DNA of 18,572 nucleotides from JBDLID01 sp039715055. GTDB lineage: Bacteria; Desulfobacterota; Desulfobulbia; Desulfobulbales; Desulfocapsaceae. The notes beneath the pieces were generated by a model. It saw nothing but the letters and a program-made list of their open reading frames with translations. It did not search any database and was not told the DNA's origin. The translations under genes and the position numbers were made by a program. Positions 13,107 through 18,572 of the stretch are shown one piece after another; within the stretch, counting starts at the first letter, position 1; the number at the start of each line of letters is the position of its first letter. The stretch lies in contig JBDLID010000057.1 in NCBI GenBank assembly GCA_039715055.1, positions 1-18,572 of the forward strand. Direction: 5' to 3'.

Positions 13107-15347
13107 ATGAAAAATTTTCTCCTCTCCCTTCTTTTTCTGTTCGTCTTTACATCATTCCTGTCTGCGGAAACCGGCAGAAGAAGCCGCGACGATACCTCTC
13201 GGCGAAAATCACCCGCCTCAACAGGAATAACGTCACCACCGGTCGCAAGGCCGCCTGTTTCACCACGCTCATCATCACCTCCTGTTGTTCGTCAAAAAAA
13301 GGTGGTCGGTGAATTCAGCCTGCAGGGCAGGCGACTGCTGCTCATGGTCAACCGGCCGGTTAAAAAGGTAGAACTCTATGACGGCAAACGCAAAATTACA
13401 GAGCTCAGGGGTGGTCGAAAGTTTGACGTGACAAAGCCACTGTCCGGGCTAAAGAGCAGGATGGTCAGGATTCGCTACCACGATCTTCAGAAAAATGTTT
13501 CCAGTCAGCAGTTAACGATCCCCGCATCGTTTTTTAAGACGCAGCAGAGCAAACAGACCAAACAGGCTAAGCGGGTCACGCAGACCAAAAGGACGAAGGT
13601 GAAACCGGCCCCACCGGATGGGGTGAGTGGAAAACTGATCCAGCAGCGCAGCAGGTGGCTGCTGCAGATCAGCAGGCCCGTGAAAAAGGTCGGTATTTAC
13701 GAGGGAAAGCGCCGAATTGATGAGCTGGCAGGTGGGCGCAGGGTTGATGTCACAGGTTCTCTTGCAAAGGTCAAGGGCAGGACGGTCATGATCTTCTATC
13801 ATGGCATGAACGGCGAAGTAGACAGTCAGAGAATGGTTATTCCTGCAGCGTATGCAAAGAAAGCTCAGGTGAACAGGAGGAAGAAGGAGGCGTCCCGTTC
13901 CGGTCAACCGAATCCTGTGTCGGCTAAACTGCAGAAGCGGGGAGACCGGCTGACCCTGCAGCTCAATCGAACAGTTTCCAAGGTGACAATCTACGACGGT
14001 AAAAGAAAAGTCGGTGAAGTCAAAGGCGGACGGACACTTGATGTTACATCACTCATGGCTGGAATCAAGGGACGCCGTCTCAGGGTTGAGTACCACGATA
14101 TGAAGGGAAGGGTTTCCAGTGAGACACTGACCGCCCCTGCTCCATCAAAATCAACACAGAGCCCACTCTCAGGTATGACCATGCAGAGTTTAAACCTGTC
14201 GGGCCCATCATCCTCCCAATTTGGGCCTGTAAATCTGACAGGGTTGATAGAGGTGGTGGAACCCGGGCAAGGAGACTTTTTTACGGCAGGTCAGCAGTAT
14301 GATATCGTCTGGAACGTTCTTGAGCCCTTGGACACCAACTGCATACAGATGAAACTCCATGAAAGAGGCAGCGGTCAGGTTCATGTGATCGATCATCAGT
14401 GGAGTACCCGTACCACGCCGGGACAGGACGGGTATCACTGGAACGTGCCTGCAAATCTTGCAGGATCTTACCAAGTAGTAATAACGACTTGCGACAATTC
14501 AGCAGGAGGCGTGGGTGAGGCCTTTCTAGTTGTAAGTCCGGACACCGATCTTTCTGTCCAGGATGTCACTGTCACTCCCATTGATCCTGATAGCAATGAT
14601 ACCATTCGTGTACGGGGCCGGATTACTAATGTCGGGCTGACTCCGGCTCCTGACGTGTCGGTGAAATTGACGGTCCGTGATCCTGCCGGAGGTGAGCATG
14701 TTGTCTTTAGAAAAACTCTTCCCGGGCTTGGCTTTGGCGCTCATCATAATATTGAGCAGGAGTACAGGGTGAACCGGAAGGGAGTCTATGAAAATATACT
14801 GAGCGCTGAAGTTTACCTTCACTCCTCACCTGAAACGCACCTGGACAACAATGAAGACTCGAGTAACAGTGATGTCAGGGGGATGCCCGATCTTGTCGTC
14901 TGCTGTGATGCCCAGCAGTTTGCTCAGGTAGGGAACAGATGGCAGATTAATGGTTGGGTCTATAACAGGGGCGACGAACCGTCAGGGGCAACCAGTGTGA
15001 ATTTCAGGATTGAGGACAAGGGCACAGACAGTACCAGCGTTCCCCCGCTTGATCCCAGTCATTCCCATCAGGTGTATCGCAGCCCGAGATGGTTCATGGG
15101 AGGCAACAGGGATTTTCATATTGAAGTTGATCCGGGTAATGCTATTGAGGAAATTGACGAAGATGACAACCGGAGGGACGGTAATATCTTTGTGGAGGCA
15201 TTATTTCAAGATTATGATTGGCCCAACATGTCAACTTATTATGGTTGTTCCGATATTGGCAAGGGGAACGGAACCGTCCTGAACCATCCGTACACTGTGA
15301 CCGGGGTGGAAACAGCTATGGGGAGCCCTGTATCAGGCTCTCAGTAA
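13107..15347 (+). CDS. Secreted modular protein: three internal repeats, Ig-like domain, two CARDB-like domains
   Basis: The 746-residue product has a signal peptide (FLLSLLFLFVFTSFLSA, cleavage near 20) and a Pro/Ser/Arg-rich spacer (about 22-66). Three ~76-residue repeats occupy 68-143, 174-249 and 271-345, each following the pattern 'L.R.V.KV.iYdGKRki.El.GGR..DVT......KgR...i.YHd..g.v.Sq.l..PA' and joined by Lys/Arg-rich linkers. Residues 380-478 resemble the Kre9/KNH-type Ig-like domain (VVEPGQGDFFTAGQQYDIVW). Two CARDB-like domains follow (about 481-592 and 594-698), the latter with the typical ending IEEIDEDDNRRDG. Such modules mediate adhesion or surface display; no catalytic motif or cell-wall anchor is visible. 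ATG 13107 follows GAGGT at 6 nt. The last ~45 residues do not resemble any domain I know, so the C-terminus might be shortened by mutation. Confidence 0.82.
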   Translation: MKNFLLSLLFLFVFTSFLSAETGRRSRDDTSRRKSPASTGITSPPVARPPVSPRSSSPPVVRQKKVVGEFSLQGRRLLLMVNRPVKKVELYDGKRKITELRGGRKFDVTKPLSGLKSRMVRIRYHDLQKNVSSQQLTIPASFFKTQQSKQTKQAKRVTQTKRTKVKPAPPDGVSGKLIQQRSRWLLQISRPVKKVGIYEGKRRIDELAGGRRVDVTGSLAKVKGRTVMIFYHGMNGEVDSQRMVIPAAYAKKAQVNRRKKEASRSGQPNPVSAKLQKRGDRLTLQLNRTVSKVTIYDGKRKVGEVKGGRTLDVTSLMAGIKGRRLRVEYHDMKGRVSSETLTAPAPSKSTQSPLSGMTMQSLNLSGPSSSQFGPVNLTGLIEVVEPGQGDFFTAGQQYDIVWNVLEPLDTNCIQMKLHERGSGQVHVIDHQWSTRTTPGQDGYHWNVPANLAGSYQVVITTCDNSAGGVGEAFLVVSPDTDLSVQDVTVTPIDPDSNDTIRVRGRITNVGLTPAPDVSVKLTVRDPAGGEHVVFRKTLPGLGFGAHHNIEQEYRVNRKGVYENILSAEVYLHSSPETHLDNNEDSSNSDVRGMPDLVVCCDAQQFAQVGNRWQINGWVYNRGDEPSGATSVNFRIEDKGTDSTSVPPLDPSHSHQVYRSPRWFMGGNRDFHIEVDPGNAIEEIDEDDNRRDGNIFVEALFQDYDWPNMSTYYGCSDIGKGNGTVLNHPYTVTGVETAMGSPVSGSQ

Positions 15348-15406
15348 CTTACCACTGTAGATTGTTACCTGGCTGGAGTGGCAGTTTTTCATCCGTTGGT
15401 GAGTGA

Positions 15407-15434
15407 GAAAAGAAAAAACCTGCCGGGGGCGGGT
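15407..15434 (-). terminator. Intrinsic terminator of the diguanylate cyclase gene
   Basis: Read on the minus strand, a GC-rich stem (15428-15434 with 15418-15424, loop 3 nt, one G-T pair) is followed by a U-rich tract corresponding to AGAAAAAA (15411-15418) on the plus strand. It lies 50-77 bp beyond the cyclase stop. Confidence 0.65.
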
Positions 15435-15483
15435 GAAGCTTTCCGACGGCCCTGATAATGTCTGGTTGAGGGGAATGAGAAGG

Positions 15484-16515
15484 TCATTGGCCGACCACCC
15501 GATCCCTCCCCTTATGCTTTGCCCTGTAGAGGCGTTTGTCGGCAAGTCCGATCAACTCGTCCATGTTGACTTCGGGCAGCTCTCCGGCTGACGCTGCGCC
15601 GGCGGAAATGGTGATGTGGATCTCCTGGCCGTTGTGACAAAAGAGGTGATCTTTGATAAGGCTGCGCAACCTCTCAGCCAGATCAACGGCGCTGGTTGTC
15701 GTTCCCTGGCAGACGGCATAGAATTCCTCACCGCCGTAGCGGCCGATTTCCTCATTTTTTCTCTTTGTAGCCGCCATGAGCGACGCCATCTCACGAAGGA
15801 TGAAGTCTCCGGCCTGGTGGCCATAGGTGTCATTGACCTGTTTGAAATGGTCAATATCGATCATCAGGACGGAGAAGTCCTCAATGTGGCCCCGATCCAG
15901 TTCCCCCATCTTGACTTCGAGCAGCCTCTCCATGAATTTTCTCTGGGGCAGGCCGGTGAGGTCGTCGAAGTAACCGATGATCCGCAGCAGTTCTTTCTGC
16001 TCCATCTCCTTGGTGACGTCAGTGAGGCAGCCGATGGAGATGGAAATCCGGTCATCGGGGTGTATTTCCACCCGGCCCTGATCCTTCAGCCAGATGGTTC
16101 TGTTCCCGGAAAGAGCAACCTTGTAAACCGCCTCTACTTTCCTTTTCTGTTGCACGTCCTCCCGCAGGTCGATCCGTTTGCCTGAAAGCTGGTTTCTGGT
16201 GATGATTTCCTCTTCCACCGGACTATCCGGCAGATCGCTGTAATGGTAGTGACGCTGATCGAGGATGGACTTTCTGAAGATGCGGGAGAGTTCTGTCGTG
16301 TTGGTCTTGAGAAGCTCTGTAAAGCTATTTCCGGCATACTCGTACCAGATGATCTTGTCATCGTCGTTCCAGGCCGCCACATAGGGCATCAGCGGGAAGC
16401 CGGATTTCTCAAATTCTTCCGCTGTCCGGATAATTGAGAGAATACGCTCTTTGAGCGCTGCGCTGTAATCACCGGAGAGAATCCGGCTGCCGGATTCGGC
16501 AGGAGTCTGGTTCAT
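15484..16515 (-). CDS. Diguanylate cyclase (PAS-like + GGDEF)
   Basis: This 343-residue cytoplasmic protein makes cyclic di-GMP from two GTP. The N-terminal ~165 residues form a PAS-like sensor (WNDDDKIIWYEYAGNSFTELL, and a PAC-like end RISISIGCLTDVTKEMEQKE). The GGDEF domain starts at FDDLTGLPQRKFM (183-195). Metal-binding Asp220 sits in LMIDIDHFKQVND, and the active loop is GRYGGEEF (GGEEF, 261-265), an active-type signature. Eight residues before it, RKNE (252-255) replaces the inhibitory-site RxxD with RxxE, so product inhibition may be weakened. No transmembrane segment or receiver domain is present. ATG 16515 has only a weak ribosome-binding site. It might act with the PilZ-like protein at 4154 or with type IV pilus functions suggested by the nearby pilD, but no operon links them. 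Confidence 0.93.
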   Translation of the reverse strand: MNQTPAESGSRILSGDYSAALKERILSIIRTAEEFEKSGFPLMPYVAAWNDDDKIIWYEYAGNSFTELLKTNTTELSRIFRKSILDQRHYHYSDLPDSPVEEEIITRNQLSGKRIDLREDVQQKRKVEAVYKVALSGNRTIWLKDQGRVEIHPDDRISISIGCLTDVTKEMEQKELLRIIGYFDDLTGLPQRKFMERLLEVKMGELDRGHIEDFSVLMIDIDHFKQVNDTYGHQAGDFILREMASLMAATKRKNEEIGRYGGEEFYAVCQGTTTSAVDLAERLRSLIKDHLFCHNGQEIHITISAGAASAGELPEVNMDELIGLADKRLYRAKHKGRDRVVGQ

Positions 16516-16634
16516 TTGTATCTGTTATGGGTCGGCCAGAGAAGGTGTGTTTCCCTGGGGATTGTTTTTCTGTAATTGTATGCCAAACTGATGTAACTGT
16601 ATTACTTCAGGCCGCGGACAGTGTCAAAAAATTA

Positions 16635-16660
16635 CCCTGCGCATCCAGGGCTTTTTTTTT
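16635..16660 (+). terminator. Intrinsic terminator, possibly bidirectional, between divergent genes
   Basis: CCCTG (16635-16639) pairs with CAGGG (16646-16650) over a 6-nt loop and is followed by CT9 (16651-16660), a textbook rho-independent layout on the plus strand. On the minus strand the same stem is followed by TAATTTTTTG, also U-rich. No annotated plus-strand gene ends upstream, so it would stop an unknown short transcript or act as a leader attenuator or insulator. Confidence 0.6.
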
Positions 16661-16682
16661 GTCGTCATCTGGAGTATAGTTG

Positions 16683-16704
16683 CAGACCGTCATTTGAAGG
16701 TCTG
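16683..16704 (+). promoter_or_regulatory. Hairpin over the ribosome-binding site of the flavodoxin-like gene
   Basis: CAGACC (16683-16688) is perfectly complementary to GGTCTG (16699-16704) across 10 nt. The right arm includes the end of the GAAGG site (16696-16700) that would serve ATG 16709. If translation starts at 16709, folding would hinder it. Confidence 0.35.
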
Positions 16705-16708
16705 TTGA

Positions 16709-17467
16709 ATGGCCTTCTCTTACTTGTTAATTCCAAAGAATATCGGTGGTATGGGAGAGTCTCCAGTCTCGGAAAAACCCGTTAGGCGAGTCCTTGTTGT
16801 TTACTACTCCTTCAGTCATCAGACCCTGAATCTGCTCAAAGGATTGACACAGGGACTGGAGGAAAACGGCGTGGAGGTGACTTGGGAGAGTCTGCGAACA
16901 GTTGAACCGCTCCGCTTTCCCATCGGCACAGTTCTGTCGACGGTGTGGATGATGTTACTGACTTTTTTCCGCAAGCGTTATGCCATCAAAGAAATCTCTC
17001 CAGATTGTTTTTCTTCCTGGGACCTGATCATTCTCGCCGGGCCGACCTGGTCCTATAACCCCAGCGGTCCCGTCCTGTCCCTTTTTGATCGGGACGGTGA
17101 GCGTCTCTTTAAAGGGCAGCTGGTAATGCCCTTTATTTCCTGTCGCGGCTATTGGCGGATGCACCTCTTCGGACTACGGCGTCTCTTGAAAAAATGTGGC
17201 GCTGAGACCACCGACCCTATTGTTTTTTCTCACCCCACCATGGAGCCGTGGCGGACTATCGGAGTGTTTCTCAAGCTGGCGGGCAAGGTCCCGGAGGCTG
17301 GAACGTCTTGGTTTCGCAGGTTTTATCCAAAATATGGCCACAGCCGCAAGCAGGTGGCGGAGGCCCTTGAGATTGGTCGGGTATTGGGACCTCAGATTGT
17401 GAAAGGGGAGACGGTTGACTGCGGTTTCTGTACTACGCCGGTGAAGCTCAGTGAGTCGGATCAGTAG
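16709..17467 (+). CDS. Flavodoxin-like (NADPH-dependent FMN reductase-like) protein
   Basis: The 252-residue product has a flavodoxin-fold start: VRRVLVVYYSFSHQT (26-39), where SFSHQT matches the FMN-phosphate loop (T/S-x-T/S-x-x-T). It continues with WDLIILAGPTWSYNPSGPV and LFKGQLVMPFISCRGYW, strands and loops around the isoalloxazine ring in this superfamily. The pattern resembles the flavodoxin-like proteins annotated as dialkylresorcinol-condensing enzyme homologues, but no partner biosynthetic genes are present. A C-terminal CGFC (238-241) gives a possible redox-active CxxC pair. ATG 16709 is preferred because of GAAGG upstream; ATG 16751 (MGESPV) would remove a 14-residue extension and is a real alternative. 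The 3' end overlaps pilD, on the opposite strand, by 7 bp. Confidence 0.75.
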   Translation: MAFSYLLIPKNIGGMGESPVSEKPVRRVLVVYYSFSHQTLNLLKGLTQGLEENGVEVTWESLRTVEPLRFPIGTVLSTVWMMLLTFFRKRYAIKEISPDCFSSWDLIILAGPTWSYNPSGPVLSLFDRDGERLFKGQLVMPFISCRGYWRMHLFGLRRLLKKCGAETTDPIVFSHPTMEPWRTIGVFLKLAGKVPEAGTSWFRRFYPKYGHSRKQVAEALEIGRVLGPQIVKGETVDCGFCTTPVKLSESDQ

Positions 17468-18252
17468 TAACTGCCGCTGAGATAGAGCTGGTAAATCCGC
17501 ATGATCTCCTCGGCATAAAAGAGGTAAACCAGGGCCGCAACGGAGAGAAAGGGGCCGAACGGAATTCTTGTCTGGCCGCCCTTGCCCTGTTTGAGCATTG
17601 CGAGAATACCGATCAGTGACCCGCTCACTGAGCTCGCAAAGATCACAAAAGGCAACGACTTCCAGCCAAGAAAAGCGCCTATCATGGCCAGGAGTTTGAT
17701 GTCGCCTCCTCCCATGCCGTCATGTTTGCGCCAGAGAAAATAGATGGTGGCGATGAGGTAGAGAATACCGCCGCCGACCAGAATACCGATCAGAGAGTCC
17801 TGCCAGCTGACCACCGGGTTGATCAGGGAGAAGAGAAAACCAAGGACGATTCCGGGCAGTGAGATGACATCGGGGATGATCTGGTGGTAAATGTCGATCC
17901 AGATGATCACCAGTAAAGCTGCACAGAAGATGAAGTAGATTGCAGTCGGCAAGGTGAAGCCGAATCTGAGATAGAGCCCCAGGGAGCACAGGGCCATGGA
18001 GAGCTCGACCAGAGGATACTGGAGGGATATCTTTTTTTGGCAGTTGCGGCAGCGTCCGCGGAGGACAAGATAGGAAAAGAAAGGGATATTTTCATACCAG
18101 GCCAGTTCGTGGTCACAGTTCGGGCAGTGTGATGCCGGAAAGACGATGGACTCCTCCTCACTGGGCAGGCGAAGGATGACCACGTTGAGAAAGGAGCCGA
18201 TCACGGCGCCGAGCACAAAGAAAAAAAACAAAAGCAGGCTGTCTGGTGTCAT
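17461..18252 (-). CDS. pilD: Prepilin peptidase / N-methyltransferase (A24 family)
   Basis: The 263-residue integral membrane protein has all bifunctional PilD features. The N-terminal segment FFFVLGAVIGSFLNVVILRLP is followed by a cytoplasmic zinc-type tetracysteine C43xxC46...C68xxC71 (SHCPNCDHELAWYENIPFFSYL, then RGRCRNCQKKIS). The catalytic aspartates are Asp120 (IIWIDIYHQIIPD) and Asp184 (GMGGGDIKLLAMIGAFLGW), spaced 64 residues as expected. The enzyme cleaves and N-methylates type IV prepilins or type II secretion pseudopilins at the inner membrane, so the organism should have a type IV pilus or type II system elsewhere. No pilus gene is adjacent here. The start codon has no strong ribosome-binding site. 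Confidence 0.96.
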   Translation of the reverse strand: MTPDSLLLFFFFVLGAVIGSFLNVVILRLPSEEESIVFPASHCPNCDHELAWYENIPFFSYLVLRGRCRNCQKKISLQYPLVELSMALCSLGLYLRFGFTLPTAIYFIFCAALLVIIWIDIYHQIIPDVISLPGIVLGFLFSLINPVVSWQDSLIGILVGGGILYLIATIYFLWRKHDGMGGGDIKLLAMIGAFLGWKSLPFVIFASSVSGSLIGILAMLKQGKGGQTRIPFGPFLSVAALVYLFYAEEIMRIYQLYLSGSYY

Positions 18253-18304
18253 TGATTTGTTATATGATGGTCTTAATTGGGCTGGCTGGTGTCTTTTTGG
18301 AACG

Positions 18305-18346
18305 AGGTAAGCGCAGACTCCGAAATTCTAATTTTTCAAGATGCCC
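18305..18346. repeat. Dispersed repeat, copy B
   Basis: AGGTAAGC (18305-18312) followed by AGACTCCGAAATTCTAA through TTTTTCAAGATGCCC (18315-18346) matches the copy at 10183-10231 with few changes; the 7-nt difference between the two blocks is an indel. It lies between pilD and the PyrK-like gene, in the same strand orientation as copy A. Confidence 0.7.
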
Positions 18347-18421
18347 TCAAGTTGACCTGTGTCGGTAAATAGTATCGGGTGGTTTCCGATGATGGAAAAA
18401 TATCAGTGAAAATAACTTTAT

Positions 18422-18438
18422 CTAAGATTGTATCTTAG
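18422..18438 (+). promoter_or_regulatory. Perfect hairpin immediately upstream of the PyrK-like start
   Basis: CTAAGAT (18422-18428) and ATCTTAG (18432-18438) form a 7-bp stem with a 3-nt loop ending 7 nt before ATG 18446. No Shine-Dalgarno sequence lies between hairpin and start. It could be a protein-binding operator or a translational element; the short AU-rich stem is not a terminator. Confidence 0.4.
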
Positions 18439-18445
18439 CATCAGC

Positions 18446-18572
18446 ATGGAACAGTTCAAGGAAAAAGCAAAATTGGTGAAAAGTGAGGAACTTGCGCCAC
18501 AGATCTTCCGGCACAGTTATCACTGTCCGCAGATCGCTGGAAAGGCTGTTCCCGGCCAGTTTGTCATGATCC
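18446..18572 (+). CDS. pyrK: PyrK-like dihydroorotate dehydrogenase electron-transfer subunit, N-terminal part (truncated by window)
   Basis: Only the first 42 codons are visible. The translation ends in IAGKAVPGQFVMI, the conserved start of the FAD-binding domain of PyrK and related ferredoxin-NADP reductase-like proteins. It is preceded by ELAPQIFRHSYHCPQ, which fits 'iap..f.l.l..P'. In class 1B dihydroorotate dehydrogenases this subunit carries FAD and a 2Fe-2S cluster and passes electrons from dihydroorotate oxidation to NAD. The neighbouring pyrD would be expected downstream, outside the window. The short fragment could also belong to another FNR-like subunit (sulfide dehydrogenase beta or NfnA-like). 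The start lacks a clear ribosome-binding site and follows a hairpin. Confidence 0.7.
   Translation, partial: MEQFKEKAKLVKSEELAPQIFRHSYHCPQIAGKAVPGQFVMI

Noticed and set aside
15218..15406. Possible frameshifted continuation of the secreted repeat protein in another frame
   Set aside because: The alternative frame gives no recognisable domain and only 62 codons; no evidence that the stop at 15345-15347 is a mutation.
16594..16612. GTAACTGTATTACTTCAGG resembling the repeat terminus
   Set aside because: It would need a 5-nt insertion in the conserved core and has no inverted partner nearby.
15484..18252. A combined c-di-GMP/type IV pilus operon formed by the cyclase, flavodoxin-like gene and pilD
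   Set aside because: The genes are on alternating strands with a terminator between them; proximity alone does not make an operon.

Overview
This 18.6 kb window looks like chromosomal DNA from a Gram-negative anaerobe or microaerophile. My best guess is a deltaproteobacterium (Desulfobacterota, Desulfobulbales-like). The guess rests on outer-membrane components (a TolC-type channel, a MipA/OmpV-type barrel, a lipobox protein), moderate GC, many small stand-alone operons, oxygen/iron-handling proteins and several non-coding repeats. It is an inference; no taxonomic marker gene is present.

Layout. Positions 2-3984 hold a tripartite ABC efflux operon: the 3' end of a TolC-family channel gene, then a HlyD/MacA-like adaptor, a MacB/LolD-type ATPase and a separate FtsX/MacB-type permease. 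A short inverted-repeat element (428-526) sits exactly between the channel and adaptor genes. Next is a STAS-like/alanine-rich/PilZ-like protein (4154-5092), convergent with a membrane acyltransferase (5104-6753, minus) that carries an extra N-terminal periplasmic domain.

Positions 7133-11638 hold a redox/iron-flavoured cluster: two exported ferritin-like (DUF2202-type) proteins, an unrecognised exported protein (minus), a small His-containing membrane protein (minus), a bacteriohemerythrin and a MipA/OmpV-like porin. It is interspersed with foldback repeats that share a GTAACTRTTCAGC terminus. An exported metallo-beta-lactamase-fold protein (minus) follows. After a 420 bp AT-rich gap comes a 746-residue secreted modular protein with three internal repeats and two CARDB-like domains.

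The right end holds a PAS-GGDEF diguanylate cyclase (minus), a flavodoxin-like protein, the prepilin peptidase PilD (minus, overlapping the flavodoxin-like gene by 7 bp at the 3' ends) and the first 42 codons of a PyrK-like dihydroorotate dehydrogenase electron-transfer subunit.

No complete insertion sequence, prophage, CRISPR array, defence system or RNA gene was recognised. The most unusual material is non-coding: a terminal-repeat element, a foldback repeat family seen at two loci, a dispersed repeat present twice, a three-armed alternative hairpin, and hairpins placed over or beside ribosome-binding sites. Among the proteins, the points of note are a degenerate STAS-PilZ fusion, an acyltransferase with an added periplasmic domain, an MBL protein lacking the first histidine of its metal motif, and the paired ferritin-like proteins.
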